DNA of 64,000 nucleotides from Taibaiella chishuiensis (GTDB lineage Bacteria; Bacteroidota; Bacteroidia; Chitinophagales; Chitinophagaceae), in NCBI RefSeq assembly GCF_003014535.1, contig NZ_PYGD01000001.1:434001-498000 (forward strand). Reading direction: 5' to 3'. This document shows positions 51,688 to 61,317 of the stretch, piece by piece. Under the pieces are notes generated by a model that ran no database searches, was not told the DNA's origin, and saw nothing but the letters and a program-made list of their open reading frames with translations. Position numbers and translations under genes: made by a program. Position 1 is the first letter of the stretch. Each line of letters opens with the position of its first letter.

Positions 51688-52753
51688 ACAAACGCAACTC
51701 TATGAAGAGGCGCTGGACCTGTTGCGGCAAATGATCCGCATACCTTCCTTCAGCAGGGAGGAGGCGGGTACTGCCACCTTATTGGAAAACTGGCTGCAAC
51801 AACGGGGAATACCGGCATCAAGAGCGGGCAATAATGTATATGCCCGCAACCTGCACTTCGACGACGGCAAACCCACCTTATTGCTCAACTCGCATCACGA
51901 TACCGTAAAACCCGCCAGCGGTTATACCACCGATCCGTTTGGCGCATTGATTATGGATGGCAAACTCTATGGCCTGGGCAGCAACGATGCCGGGGCCAGT
52001 GTGGTATGCCTTACAGCCGCCTTCCGGCATTTTTATGCTATGCCGGACCTGCCCTATAACCTTATCCTGGCGCTTACTGCCGAGGAGGAGATATCGGGCT
52101 ATGAAGGCATAGTCGCCCTGCTGCCCTTGCTGGGCCGTATAGACTGCGCCCTGGTAGGCGAACCGACGCAAATGCAGATGGCCGTGGCCGAAAGAGGACT
52201 GATGGTGCTGGATGTAACGGTAAAAGGGCAATCGGGGCATGCGGCACGCAACGAAGGCGTCAACGCGATATACGAAGCCTTAACGGCTGTAACATGGTTC
52301 CGCAACTATCATTTCCCCGCGGCTTCGGACCTGCTGGGCCCCGTGTCGATGCAGGTAACCAGTATCCATACCGACAACAAAGCCCATAACGTAGTACCCG
52401 ATACCTGCAGCTTTGTCGTGGATATCCGGATCAACGAGTGTTATACCCACGAGGCCATATTGGCTACGGTACAACAACATGTAAGCGGCAGCATAACGCC
52501 GCGCAGCACGCGGCTGCGCAGCAGCAACATAGCCGCCCAGCACCCGCTGGTACAGGCAGGCGCAGCCATGGGCCTGCGAAGTTATGGCTCACCCACGCTT
52601 TCCGACAAAGCGCTGATGCCTTTCCCTGCGCTTAAGATCGGTCCCGGCGACTCGGCCCGCAGCCATACCGCCGACGAGTATATCCGGCTCGATGAGCTGG
52701 CATCGGGTATCGATCAATATATAAGCCTGCTCGGCCGCGTACCGCATCTTTAA
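51680..52753 (+). CDS. argE: N-acylcitrulline/acylornithine deacylase (M20 peptidase family)
   Basis: A 357-residue zinc-dependent deacylase. LLLNSHHDTVKP holds the first metal ligands (His72/His73, Asp74), LYGLGSNDAGASVV the bridging Asp, and ALTAEEEISG the catalytic Glu pair (135-137). The dimerisation lid region has SGHAARNEGVNAIYEAL. It should remove the acyl group from acylcitrulline made by argF' before argG acts. Whether it prefers acetyl or succinyl is not visible. Confidence 0.92.
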   Translation: MNEQTQLYEEALDLLRQMIRIPSFSREEAGTATLLENWLQQRGIPASRAGNNVYARNLHFDDGKPTLLLNSHHDTVKPASGYTTDPFGALIMDGKLYGLGSNDAGASVVCLTAAFRHFYAMPDLPYNLILALTAEEEISGYEGIVALLPLLGRIDCALVGEPTQMQMAVAERGLMVLDVTVKGQSGHAARNEGVNAIYEALTAVTWFRNYHFPAASDLLGPVSMQVTSIHTDNKAHNVVPDTCSFVVDIRINECYTHEAILATVQQHVSGSITPRSTRLRSSNIAAQHPLVQAGAAMGLRSYGSPTLSDKALMPFPALKIGPGDSARSHTADEYIRLDELASGIDQYISLLGRVPHL

Positions 52754-52778
52754 ACTAAAATACCTAAGTTAATTAGAT

Positions 52779-54080
52779 ATGAAACTCTGGCAAAAAGACA
52801 ATACAGATATAGCACAACGGGTAGAAGCCTTTACCGTAGGTCGCGACCGCGACTTCGACCTGTTACTGGCCGCCTGCGACGTAAAGGGTTCGCTGGCCCA
52901 TACCGAAATGCTTTGCAAAGCAGGCCTGTTGACCCCTGCAGAAAAAGAACAGGTACACCACGAATTGCATGCCCTGCTGGAGGAGATTGCAGCCGGGCGC
53001 TTCCGTATCGAGGATTATGTGGAAGACGTGCACTCCCAGGTGGAGCTGATGCTTACACGCAAGATCGGGGATGCAGGTAAAAAGATCCATAGCGGCCGTA
53101 GCCGCAACGACCAGGTGGCCGTGGATCTGAAGCTGTTCCTGAAACAAAGCATACAGGAACTGAGCCAGGCAGTAAAAGGGCTGTTCGACAAACTGATCGC
53201 GCTTAGCGAAAAACATAAAACGAAACTGCTGCCCGGTTATACCCACCTGCAGATCGCTATGCCTTCATCATTCGGGCTGTGGTTCGGGGCGTATGCCGAA
53301 AGCCTGGTCGACGACCTGGAACTATTGGCTGCGGCCTATGCCGTTACCGACAAGAACCCGCTGGGCAGTGGCGCCGGTTATGGTTCCTCCTTCCCGCTCG
53401 ACCGTACGCTGACCACCTCGCTGCTGGGCTTCGCCGCGCTGCACCATAATGCAGTATATGCACAGATGAGCCGGGGTAAGACCGAAAAATTCGTAGCAAC
53501 GGGTATTGCCGCCGTAGCGGCCACACTGGCCCGCCTATCGATGGATGTATGCCTGTTCCTGAGCCAGAATTTCGGCTTTATCAGTTTCCCCGCGGCCCTG
53601 ACTACGGGCAGCAGCATTATGCCGCATAAAAAGAACCCCGATATATTCGAACTGGTACGAGGCAAATGCAACCGCCTGCAAAGCGCACCCAACGAACTGG
53701 CGCTACTGCTCACCAACCTGCCCTCCGGTTATCACCGGGAACTGCAGCTGACCAAAGAAATTATTTTCCCGGCCCTGGAAACCCTGCAGGATTGTATCGG
53801 TATCCTGGATTTTGCTTTACCCCAGATCGAAGTGCAGGAGCATATCCTGGCGGATAAAAAGTACCAGTATCTTTTTACGGTAGAAGCGGTAAACGACCTG
53901 GTGCATAACGGCGTACCCTTCCGGGAAGCCTACCAGGTGGTGGGTAATGCGGTAGAAGCGGGCAGTTTCAGCTACGATCATTTCGATATAACACGGCATA
54001 CCCACGAAGGCAGTATGGGCAACCTTTGCAACGAAGCCATAACCGGGGCCATGGAACGGGTGATGAAGCGGTTTGCTTAG
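52779..54080 (+). CDS. argH: Argininosuccinate lyase
   Basis: A 433-residue fumarase-superfamily enzyme that makes arginine and fumarate. Landmarks: DVHSQVELMLTRKIGDAGKKIHSGRSRNDQVAVDLKLFLK, LPGYTHLQIAMPSSFGLW, LGSGAGYGSSFPLDR and the signature GSSIMPHKKNPD with the mobile-loop Ser. It is the last gene of the operon. Its stop overlaps that of the convergent response-regulator gene by a few bases, with no visible terminator between. Confidence 0.95.
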   Translation: MKLWQKDNTDIAQRVEAFTVGRDRDFDLLLAACDVKGSLAHTEMLCKAGLLTPAEKEQVHHELHALLEEIAAGRFRIEDYVEDVHSQVELMLTRKIGDAGKKIHSGRSRNDQVAVDLKLFLKQSIQELSQAVKGLFDKLIALSEKHKTKLLPGYTHLQIAMPSSFGLWFGAYAESLVDDLELLAAAYAVTDKNPLGSGAGYGSSFPLDRTLTTSLLGFAALHHNAVYAQMSRGKTEKFVATGIAAVAATLARLSMDVCLFLSQNFGFISFPAALTTGSSIMPHKKNPDIFELVRGKCNRLQSAPNELALLLTNLPSGYHRELQLTKEIIFPALETLQDCIGILDFALPQIEVQEHILADKKYQYLFTVEAVNDLVHNGVPFREAYQVVGNAVEAGSFSYDHFDITRHTHEGSMGNLCNEAITGAMERVMKRFA

Positions 54081-54442
54081 GCCTGTAAAAGGCCGTTGAT
54101 CTTTTTCATCAGATCGCGGGTAGAGAAAGGTTTGCTTACATACAGGGCAGCGCCGAGGTCGTAACCTTCGCGGATATCGGCTTCGGCGGTCTTTGCGCTG
54201 ATAAAGACCACGATAATATCTTCGAGTGCAGGCGTAGCTTTGATATGCCGGCAAATGGAATAGCCATCCACATCCGGCATCATAATATCGAGCAGCACCA
54301 GGTCGGGCTTGTTGCTTTCCAGGAAAGCCATAGCCTCTGTCCCGTTACGGGCCACCATCACCTCGTAGCCGTTTTTCTTCATCAGGAATTCAACGGACAT
54401 CAGGATATAGGGATCATCGTCTACAACAAGCACTTTCTTCAT
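54077..54442 (-). CDS. Single-domain response regulator
   Basis: A 121-residue receiver domain alone: acidic DDD at 8-10, phosphoacceptor Asp52 in DLVLLDIMMPDVDG, SAK at about 83-85 and the conserved Lys in YVSKPFSTRDLM. There is no output domain. It follows the transporter-kinase fusion gene by 46 bases in the same direction and is its likely partner. The preferred start is ATG 54442; the frame is open to 54556 but would overlap the kinase gene's C-terminus. Confidence 0.9.
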   Translation of the reverse strand: MKKVLVVDDDPYILMSVEFLMKKNGYEVMVARNGTEAMAFLESNKPDLVLLDIMMPDVDGYSICRHIKATPALEDIIVVFISAKTAEADIREGYDLGAALYVSKPFSTRDLMKKINGLLQA

Positions 54443-54488
54443 ACAAGCAAAGATATAAGGTGTATCCTTAATAAAAAAGTGCGTGGGC

Positions 54489-57194
54489 TTAGGTCTTGAT
54501 TTGTGGCAAAGCGATGACAAAACAGGCCCCCGTACCGGCCGTATCCTCCACCCCAATGCTGCCGCCGTGCATTTCCATAATACGCTTGCAGATGGTAAGC
54601 CCCAAACCGGTACCCACGGGCTTTTTCAGCGTCTGGTTCTTAGCCTGGAAAAACTTATCGAAGATCTGTTCGCGCATCTCGTAAGGCACGCCCGGCCCGT
54701 TATCCGCAACAGCAAGCCTTATCCCGCTCCCGGTCTGCTCCAGCGCAATTACGATACGGCCGGTACTTTCGGGGGCAAACTTGATGGCGTTGGCGATAAG
54801 GTTATAGATCACCTGTCTTACCAGGTCGATATCGCATAGAACCGAGACTTCCGCATGCGGCAACTGGTGTACGATAGCCACGCCGCGTTCCTCGGCCAGG
54901 GGCAGCAGCGCCTCTGTAGCCTCGGCTATAAGCCTGCCGAAAACCACGGTAGCATAGTTCAGCTTTTGCCTGCCAGATTCGTAACGTTCCAGGTTCAATA
55001 CCTGCGAGATCAGGTGGCTCAGGCGTTCGATCTCTTTAACCACCGCTTCCAGGTAATGCTGCCGCTGTTCCTCTTCCATATCCGGGTTGTCGTATACAAT
55101 TTCCGACAGGGCCCGTATCGAAGTTAGCGGCGTGCGCAACTCGTGGGTAACGGTATACAGGAATTCATCCTTGAGCACATCCATACGCTTCAACTGCTCG
55201 TTGGCGCGGGTCAGCATATCGGTGGCACGGGTCAGTTCTATCGATTTTTTCTTGAGCTCTTTATTCAGCTCCAGCACCTGCTGCGATTCTTTTACGATGG
55301 CCAGTACCTCCTGGATCGTGATCTCCTCCTCCTTTACGATATTGGCGATCATAAATTTGGCCGAGGCCGAACCGATCACCCCGGAGAGCATACGTTCGGC
55401 AAAATGTACAATGCGCGGATCGGCGATCACCGTATCCAGGCCGATATCGTTGCGCCGCGCATAAGCCGTCAACAACAGGCCCGACCGTTCTTTACCGATA
55501 AAATTATCGAGCAACGCCCGGATATCGGCGTACTGTGTATTGCCCCGCCATACGCCCTGTCCTTCGGTAAACTGGTTGGCATCTTTATCAAAAATATCAA
55601 CAAACACGCGGGCCTGGTACATCTCGGAGGCGCTCAGCCGCGAATAGCTGGAGATAACCAGGTAACAAATGCAATTGAAGAACATACTCCAGAATACCGA
55701 ATGGGTAAACAGGTCCCAGCCATCAAGCCCGAACAGGGCCTGGGGCCGCAACCATGACAAGTGCCAGGGACCGCTATCCATAAGGCTCTTATCGATAAAA
55801 CCCGCATCTACACCCGCCGGTACGATAAGGGTGTAAAACCAGATACCAAAGCCTACGATAATACCTGTTACCGCACCCTTACGCGAAGCATTGCGCCAGT
55901 AAAGACCGCCGAATACCGCCGGCCCGAACTGGGCCACTGCCGCCATAGAGGCCAGGCCTATGGATACCAGCGAAAAGTAAGGCGCCATAAAACTATTGTA
56001 GGCATAAGCGGCAAAAAGGATCACGGCGATAATCACCCGCCTCGATAAAATGATCTTACGGGTAAGCGAGCCTTCGCTGCTGGTCTTAAACCGGCGGGAA
56101 GATAATACCAAGGGCAGGAACAGGTGATTGCTGACCATGGTAGACAAGGCGATGGTGGCTACGATGATCATACTCGTGGCCGCCGAAAAGCCCCCGATGT
56201 ACACCATAACACTCATCAGGTGCTGATTGAAGTGCAGGGGCAGCGACAGTACGTAGTTATCGGCATCGGTATTGTTACCCAAAATCACAGAGCCGCCCAT
56301 CGCGATCGGCAGTACAAATATATTAATGGCCAGCAGGTACAGCGGAAAAAGCCATACGGCTTTACGGATATGTTTTTCGTTGGTATTCTCCACCACGCTT
56401 ACCTGGAACTGGTGCGGCAGGATGACGATGGCCATCATGGATACGAACAACATCGATAGCCAGCTGCTATAGGCATTGTCGCCGCTAAGGGTAAAAAACT
56501 GGGTAAGCCCCTTATTGGCCACAGCATCGAACAAGGCGCCATAACCATCGAATACGAAGAAGGTGACAAAGATACCCACTACCAGGAAGGCAAACAGTTT
56601 GACCAGCGACTCGAAAGCCACAGCCGCTACCAGGCCCTCGTGCCGCTCCGTAGCATCGACCGACCGCGTACCAAACACGATGATAAAAAAGATAATGACA
56701 CAGGTAATATAAAACTTATCGTCGCCCGGACCGGGAATGATACCCTGCGGCAGACCGGTAATGATATGAAAGCTGGTCGATATGGCTTTCAGCTGCAGAG
56801 CGATATAAGGTATGATGCCGATAATACAACACAACGTAACAATGATACCCAGGGTAAAATTCTTACCATACCGCGAAGCGATAAAGTCGGCAATGCTATT
56901 GATGCGCTGGGTCTTGCAAATACGGATGATCTTTTGCAAGACCGGGATAAACAGGGCGCACATGATCGAAGGTCCCAGGTAAATGGTAATAAAATCCATG
57001 CCGCTGTTAACCGCCCGGCCCACGCTGCCGTAATAGGTCCAGCCGGTACAGTATACTGCCAGCGACAAGGCATACACCCAGCCATTACGCACCACGCTCT
57101 TCTTCTGCCGGCGCCGGCGCTCTACCCACCAGGCCACCCCGAAGAGCAGGGCCAGATAGGCCAGCGATACCAGTATGATCAGGAGTTTGTTCAT
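54489..57194 (-). CDS. Sodium:solute symporter-histidine kinase fusion
   Basis: A 901-residue membrane protein. Residues 1 to about 570 are a 13-helix sodium:solute symporter domain (GWVYALSLAVYCTGWTYYGSVGRAVNSG, FTIYLGPS-type and PHQFQVSVVENTNEKHIRKAVW blocks). Residues 640-680 form a coiled-coil linker, then HisKA with TVTHELRTPLTSIRAL (His684) and HATPase with NLIANAIKFAPES, DNGPGVP and GTGLGLTICKR. The architecture is that of CbrA-like sensors, in which a transporter-like domain monitors substrate. It lies seven bases after a tiny membrane-protein gene, inside the porin/transporter cluster. Confidence 0.93.
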   Translation of the reverse strand: MNKLLIILVSLAYLALLFGVAWWVERRRRQKKSVVRNGWVYALSLAVYCTGWTYYGSVGRAVNSGMDFITIYLGPSIMCALFIPVLQKIIRICKTQRINSIADFIASRYGKNFTLGIIVTLCCIIGIIPYIALQLKAISTSFHIITGLPQGIIPGPGDDKFYITCVIIFFIIVFGTRSVDATERHEGLVAAVAFESLVKLFAFLVVGIFVTFFVFDGYGALFDAVANKGLTQFFTLSGDNAYSSWLSMLFVSMMAIVILPHQFQVSVVENTNEKHIRKAVWLFPLYLLAINIFVLPIAMGGSVILGNNTDADNYVLSLPLHFNQHLMSVMVYIGGFSAATSMIIVATIALSTMVSNHLFLPLVLSSRRFKTSSEGSLTRKIILSRRVIIAVILFAAYAYNSFMAPYFSLVSIGLASMAAVAQFGPAVFGGLYWRNASRKGAVTGIIVGFGIWFYTLIVPAGVDAGFIDKSLMDSGPWHLSWLRPQALFGLDGWDLFTHSVFWSMFFNCICYLVISSYSRLSASEMYQARVFVDIFDKDANQFTEGQGVWRGNTQYADIRALLDNFIGKERSGLLLTAYARRNDIGLDTVIADPRIVHFAERMLSGVIGSASAKFMIANIVKEEEITIQEVLAIVKESQQVLELNKELKKKSIELTRATDMLTRANEQLKRMDVLKDEFLYTVTHELRTPLTSIRALSEIVYDNPDMEEEQRQHYLEAVVKEIERLSHLISQVLNLERYESGRQKLNYATVVFGRLIAEATEALLPLAEERGVAIVHQLPHAEVSVLCDIDLVRQVIYNLIANAIKFAPESTGRIVIALEQTGSGIRLAVADNGPGVPYEMREQIFDKFFQAKNQTLKKPVGTGLGLTICKRIMEMHGGSIGVEDTAGTGACFVIALPQIKT

Positions 57195-57200
57195 ACCGGC

Positions 57201-57398
57201 CTATTTACGTTTTAATGGGTTGACCGTAAAGTACAGGACCAGGATGGCCAGCACCCATACCACACCAATATAAACATACAGCAAGGGCAGCCCGCCCACC
57301 ATCACCCGTTTATTGGCGGTAGACAGCAGGGGATAGGTAAACAGCACCAGCATCAGCAATGCGATCAGCAGGAAGCGGATGGATTTGGCAGGATTCAT
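57201..57398 (-). CDS. Small two-helix membrane protein
   Basis: A 65-residue protein with two hydrophobic helices (IRFLLIALLMLVLFTYPLLS, LLYVYIGVVWVLAILVLYFTV) and a basic tail. Its position directly before the symporter-kinase gene (six bases apart) recalls the short DUF3311-type partners encoded beside sodium:solute symporters, so a subunit or assembly factor is possible. The assignment is by context and shape. Confidence 0.75.
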   Translation of the reverse strand: MNPAKSIRFLLIALLMLVLFTYPLLSTANKRVMVGGLPLLYVYIGVVWVLAILVLYFTVNPLKRK

Positions 57399-57437
57399 AT
57401 TCGGGTATTATCCGGTAAGATAAGTAATAATTGCAAA

Positions 57438-57467
57438 ACGTTGCCGGGCGCACAGGCCCGGCAACGT
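57438..57467 (-). terminator. Intercistronic terminator-like hairpin
   Basis: A perfect 12-bp stem (ACGTTGCCGGGC / GCCCGGCAACGT, 6-base loop) followed on the minus strand by TTTTGCAATTATT. It may partly separate the transporter genes from the symporter-kinase genes. Confidence 0.65.
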
Positions 57468-57492
57468 AGGTACAGCTCGCTTTATAACCGGT

Positions 57493-57726
57493 TTACTCCA
57501 ATTGTTTATCGTCATTGTATTCGCCCATCAGCGCATAAACGCCGAAGGTAAACAGGCCGCCTACAATAATAGGCGTCAGTACAAAAAGGATCACGATACC
57601 GAACACGAGGTCGTCCTGCTGACCGCTGGTAAACTTCGGGATACCGAATATAAAAATGCAGAAGTAGGCTGCGGCAAGGGCCAGCGCGATCCATACGAGG
57701 CCCAGTATTTTTTTGATTGCATCCAT
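57493..57726 (-). CDS. Small two-helix membrane protein
   Basis: A 77-residue protein with two long hydrophobic segments (LGLVWIALALAAAYFCIFIFG and LVFGIVILFVLTPIIVGGLFTFGVYALM) and an acidic C-terminus (GEYNDDKQLE). It lies 54 bases after the MHS transporter gene in the same direction and may be an accessory subunit. I do not recognise the family with certainty. Confidence 0.75.
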   Translation of the reverse strand: MDAIKKILGLVWIALALAAAYFCIFIFGIPKFTSGQQDDLVFGIVILFVLTPIIVGGLFTFGVYALMGEYNDDKQLE

Positions 57727-57780
57727 AACGGGATAATTTTTTAATGAAGAAAATAGTTGCGCGGGAAAGACAGGTACAGC

Positions 57781-59307
57781 CTATTCCAGTTTGCGCTTAC
57801 CGCTGATGTACAACAGGCCGATCACGAAACTGATGGCCGCGATAATAATGGGATACCACAGGCCTTCAAGATACCAATCGCCCTGGCCGGCATCTTTGGC
57901 CTTGGAAGCCAGGTATACCGCCACCGTAGGCAACAGGCCGCCGAATATGCCATTGCCCACGTGGTAGGGCAGCGACATCGATGTATAACGGATCTTTACC
58001 GGGAACATCTCCACCAGGAAAGCCGCAATAGGACCGTATACCATCGTTACGAAGATCACCTGGACAAATACCAGCAGGATCATCATCCACTTGTCGTTAC
58101 CGTTCAATAGGGTAGCCTTTGCAATTTTAGGTTTGGTGGCCTCCGCTGCTTTATCGGCATGTACCACCACGGTGCTATCGTAGCTGTAGCGGGTGGCATC
58201 GCTGTACTGCACTACCGTAGTGTAATGATACACCGAATCGCCGTTGGCCGCCGCGCTTACTTTCAGGTCGTGCTTCGTATCTGCCACCAGCGCCGCCTTC
58301 TGTTTCAGGTCCGAAATATTATACATCGTCCGGTAGATGGGGCGGTAGCAGATAATCGCCAGCAACATGCCTGCCAGCATAATATGTTTACGGCCTATCT
58401 TATCGCTAAGCCAGCCAAACACGATAAAGAACGGCGTGCCCATCAGCAGGGCAATCGCCAGCAGCGAGTCGGTCTGTGCACTTTCGATATTACAGGTTTT
58501 CTGGATAAAGCTGAGTGCATAAAACTGGCCCGTATACCACACGACACCCTGGCCCATAGCCGCGCCAAACAGCGCCAGCAGTACGAATTTCAGGTTATAC
58601 CGGTTGCCGAAGCTTTCTTTAAGCGGGTTAGTACTGGTCTTACCCTCGGCCTTGGCTTTGGCAAACAGCGGCGACTCCGACATTTTCCTGCGGATCAGGT
58701 ACGATACCAATACCATGAGTATCGATAACCAGAAGGGTACGCGCCAGCCCCAGAGGTCGAAGGCTTCTTTACTCAACACCGTTTTGGTAATCAGGATCAC
58801 GATCAGGGAAATAAACAGGCCGACCGTAGCGGTGGTCTGTATCCAGGAGGTCCAGTAGCCACGCTGGTGGGCAGGCGCATGTTCGGCCACATAAGTGGCA
58901 GCGCCGCCATACTCACCGCCCAGCGCCAGGCCCTGCAGCAGGCGCAACAGCAGTACCAGCAGGGGCGCCAGGAAACCGATGGTTTCGTAACCCGGTATAC
59001 AACCAATGAGGAAGGTGGCCCCGCCCATCAGCAGCAGGGTGAGCATAAAGGTGTACTTACGCCCGATCATATCGCCCAGCCGGCCAAATACCAATGCACC
59101 GAAGGGCCGCACCACGAAACCGGCAGCAAATGTGGCCAGGGTGGAGAGAAAGGCCGCTGTAGGATTGCCCTGCGGGAAGAATTTGGTGGCGATAACCACG
59201 GCAAGGCTGCCGAAAATATAAAAGTCATACCACTCGATAAGGGTACCGGCCGACGAAGCGAAGATGACCTTCCAGATACCCTTCGGCGCTTTTGTTACTG
59301 TACTCAT
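57781..59307 (-). CDS. MFS transporter, metabolite:H+ symporter (MHS) family
   Basis: A 508-residue inner-membrane transporter. N-terminal SSAGTLIEWYDFYIFGSLA and RPFGALVFGRLGDMIGRKYTFMLTLLLMG are typical of MHS proteins (proline/betaine, citrate, shikimate or ketoglutarate carriers). GGEYGGAATYVAEHAP follows, and GWLSDKIGRKHIMLAG opens the second half. A non-standard insert of about 75 residues (roughly 330-405, polar, Tyr/Ser/Lys/Asp-rich) separates two late helices, probably a periplasmic or cytosolic loop. Substrate unknown; neighbours suggest a small carboxylate or amino acid. Confidence 0.9.
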   Translation of the reverse strand: MSTVTKAPKGIWKVIFASSAGTLIEWYDFYIFGSLAVVIATKFFPQGNPTAAFLSTLATFAAGFVVRPFGALVFGRLGDMIGRKYTFMLTLLLMGGATFLIGCIPGYETIGFLAPLLVLLLRLLQGLALGGEYGGAATYVAEHAPAHQRGYWTSWIQTTATVGLFISLIVILITKTVLSKEAFDLWGWRVPFWLSILMVLVSYLIRRKMSESPLFAKAKAEGKTSTNPLKESFGNRYNLKFVLLALFGAAMGQGVVWYTGQFYALSFIQKTCNIESAQTDSLLAIALLMGTPFFIVFGWLSDKIGRKHIMLAGMLLAIICYRPIYRTMYNISDLKQKAALVADTKHDLKVSAAANGDSVYHYTTVVQYSDATRYSYDSTVVVHADKAAEATKPKIAKATLLNGNDKWMMILLVFVQVIFVTMVYGPIAAFLVEMFPVKIRYTSMSLPYHVGNGIFGGLLPTVAVYLASKAKDAGQGDWYLEGLWYPIIIAAISFVIGLLYISGKRKLE

Positions 59308-59345
59308 GGGCTATAATTTTTTTGAAGATGAAATAAATGCGCAGC

Positions 59346-60740
59346 CTACAGGGCCACCTGGAATTGAACGATCAGTTCGCCTTTACGGTCTTTCAGCAAT
59401 TTGGTACCGGCATCGTATAAAGGCCGGGAAGCATACTGCGCCGTAATCTTGGCGTTATGGGCATCGATAAACAGGTTACAGCCCACATCGAAAAAGCTGC
59501 CTCCGGCGCGCAGCGCCTCAAAGTTTTTGTAGGCATACGAAGCAATAGGCTGCAAGCGGAGCTTGGTGCTGAATTTAGGCAGGAGAAAACCGGCTTCGGC
59601 ATAATAGATACTGCCGGTGCCCATAAGCGCACGCGCATTGCCCGGGCCTTCGAGCACCTTATCTGCCGCCGGGAAATTGGGATCGGCGGTGCCCGTATTC
59701 ATCGTACCGCTGGTACGCAGGTAATTGGGTCCGAAATTGTAGTTGTAATAAACACCGTAAGCAGTAACAGCCATGCCTTTCGACTTATCGCCCACAGGCA
59801 GGTCGGCAAATACGTCTACCCCAAACAGGTTGATCGGGTGCTTTTCTACCACGCCCAGTGCATTGGAGCTGCGGGTGCCATTAGCCTGGTGGTAAAACCC
59901 AGCACCGATATTGAATACCCTTTTGCTACCGAGATAGGTACCTACGCGGTAAGGCAGGAAGTTGCTTTCCTGGTCGAGGAACTGGTAGTCTACATAACCC
60001 GCATACGATGCTTCCGACTCGCCGTTATTGTCTACGGCAATATTGGCGCTGTCTTTAGGAACGAGGTTGGTGGCAAAGGGTTTGTTGATGCTGAACTGGT
60101 AATGCAGTTTTGCGGCATTGCCTTTGATAAAGAGGCCAAACTGCCGGGCAAACTGGTCGCTCATTTCGATAGTGGGCCAGTTAAAGATCGTGGCATCGAT
60201 CATCATAAAGCTGATGGTGCTGGCTGAACTCTGCCGCGATACACCGTTGAAGTAATGCAGGCCTGCGCCCAGCGATAAGGTGAATGTATTGGTTTGGCCG
60301 GTTACCGGTTTTTTGGCCGGTACAATGGCAAACTCGTTATAGGCATCGTGGAAGAAGAGTTGTGGTTTTTTGCCCTGGCCGTAACCGCCGGTACCGGTGG
60401 AGCCGCTGCCCCCGCCATTGGTAAAGGTCTGGTTGTTGATCCCGAAGTGGGTAACGATCATATACCGGGGCGAGATCTGTGCATAAGTAAGCAGCCTCAG
60501 GCGGCGGGCGCCAAAATCCATACTGCTTTGCGAAGGCGAACCGTTGACCAGGGTGCCGGGATTATTCTGGTTATACCTGGCCCAGATCTGGCTCCATACC
60601 AGGAAACGCACATACTTGTTCCCTTCGGGGTTCAGGTTCAGTTTCAACCCGGATCCGTATTGCTCCGAATTTTGTGCAAAAGTGGGGAAAGCCAGCAGCG
60701 AGCAACAGGATAATGCTATCAGGATTTGCTTACGAAACAT
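59346..60740 (-). CDS. Outer-membrane porin-like beta-barrel protein
   Basis: A 464-residue protein with signal peptide ending FPTFAQ. The mature chain alternates short strands and turns with aromatic girdles (NKYVRFLVWSQIWARYNQNNPG, FGARRLRLLTYAQISPRYMIVTHFG, TAYGVYYNYNFGPNYLR) and ends GELIVQFQVAL. This fits an OprP/OprO-like or similar porin that lets small solutes reach the MHS transporter 38 bases downstream in the same operon. A Gly/Thr-rich loop (NGGGSGSTGTGGYGQGKK) is unusual. Specificity unknown. Confidence 0.8.
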   Translation of the reverse strand: MFRKQILIALSCCSLLAFPTFAQNSEQYGSGLKLNLNPEGNKYVRFLVWSQIWARYNQNNPGTLVNGSPSQSSMDFGARRLRLLTYAQISPRYMIVTHFGINNQTFTNGGGSGSTGTGGYGQGKKPQLFFHDAYNEFAIVPAKKPVTGQTNTFTLSLGAGLHYFNGVSRQSSASTISFMMIDATIFNWPTIEMSDQFARQFGLFIKGNAAKLHYQFSINKPFATNLVPKDSANIAVDNNGESEASYAGYVDYQFLDQESNFLPYRVGTYLGSKRVFNIGAGFYHQANGTRSSNALGVVEKHPINLFGVDVFADLPVGDKSKGMAVTAYGVYYNYNFGPNYLRTSGTMNTGTADPNFPAADKVLEGPGNARALMGTGSIYYAEAGFLLPKFSTKLRLQPIASYAYKNFEALRAGGSFFDVGCNLFIDAHNAKITAQYASRPLYDAGTKLLKDRKGELIVQFQVAL

Positions 60741-60862
60741 AGCAGGTAGCTTTTGAGGTGAAAAAATTATTTTCTTATTTCTTTCCTCAAATGTTTACAA
60801 ATAACTGCCGTTTCGGAAATACGGTATATATCTATGCTAAGGGTATAGCTTTTATGGCCTGT

Positions 60863-61285
60863 TTATTTTCTTTTGAAACGCTCCCATTTGATCACCATAA
60901 ACTTGTCGCCGAGCTCGGTAACCATACTGCCGGTACCCCGCAGCGATTCCCTGTCGGCAAAGAATTCGGCCAGTTCGGCGTGGTTCAGCACCTGGTAGGT
61001 AGGGTGGTAATCCAGGTTTTCGGGCGCCTTCACATTGTACTCCTTTACCCAGTTGATCACCGATACATGGCTTACGCCCAGGATGCGTTCGATCTCGCGG
61101 AATGTTACCCCCTCGATATACAATTGCAGGGCCTTGATCACGTAATACGGGTCGATCCGTTTACCATCTTTCATCACGGAGAAATGATAATTGCAGGCAT
61201 GGCATTTATACCGCTGCTTTCCTTTTACCACACCGCTTTTCACCACTTCCTGGTTCTTGCATTTGGGACAAAAAATATCTTTCAT
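60863..61285 (-). CDS. Zinc-ribbon/HTH protein resembling IS1 InsA
   Basis: A 140-residue protein. Residues 1-35 form a zinc ribbon (Cys6, Cys9, Cys28, Cys31 in FCPKCKNQEVVK...YKCHACNYHF). A helix-turn-helix follows at about 61-83 (TFREIERILGVSHVSVINWVKEY), and the C-terminus is basic (MVIKWERFKRK). It resembles the InsA part of IS1-type transposases, but no DDE catalytic ORF, inverted repeats or target duplication are visible. It sits next to the porin/transporter operon, so it may be a domesticated transcription factor. Confidence 0.7.
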   Translation of the reverse strand: MKDIFCPKCKNQEVVKSGVVKGKQRYKCHACNYHFSVMKDGKRIDPYYVIKALQLYIEGVTFREIERILGVSHVSVINWVKEYNVKAPENLDYHPTYQVLNHAELAEFFADRESLRGTGSMVTELGDKFMVIKWERFKRK

Positions 61286-61317
61286 GTCTTAAAAGTAAGC
61301 AATCACTCCTGATTAAT

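Noticed and set aside
60863-61285. Intact IS1-family insertion sequence
   Set aside because: Only an InsA-like part is present; no catalytic ORF, terminal inverted repeats or target duplication were seen.
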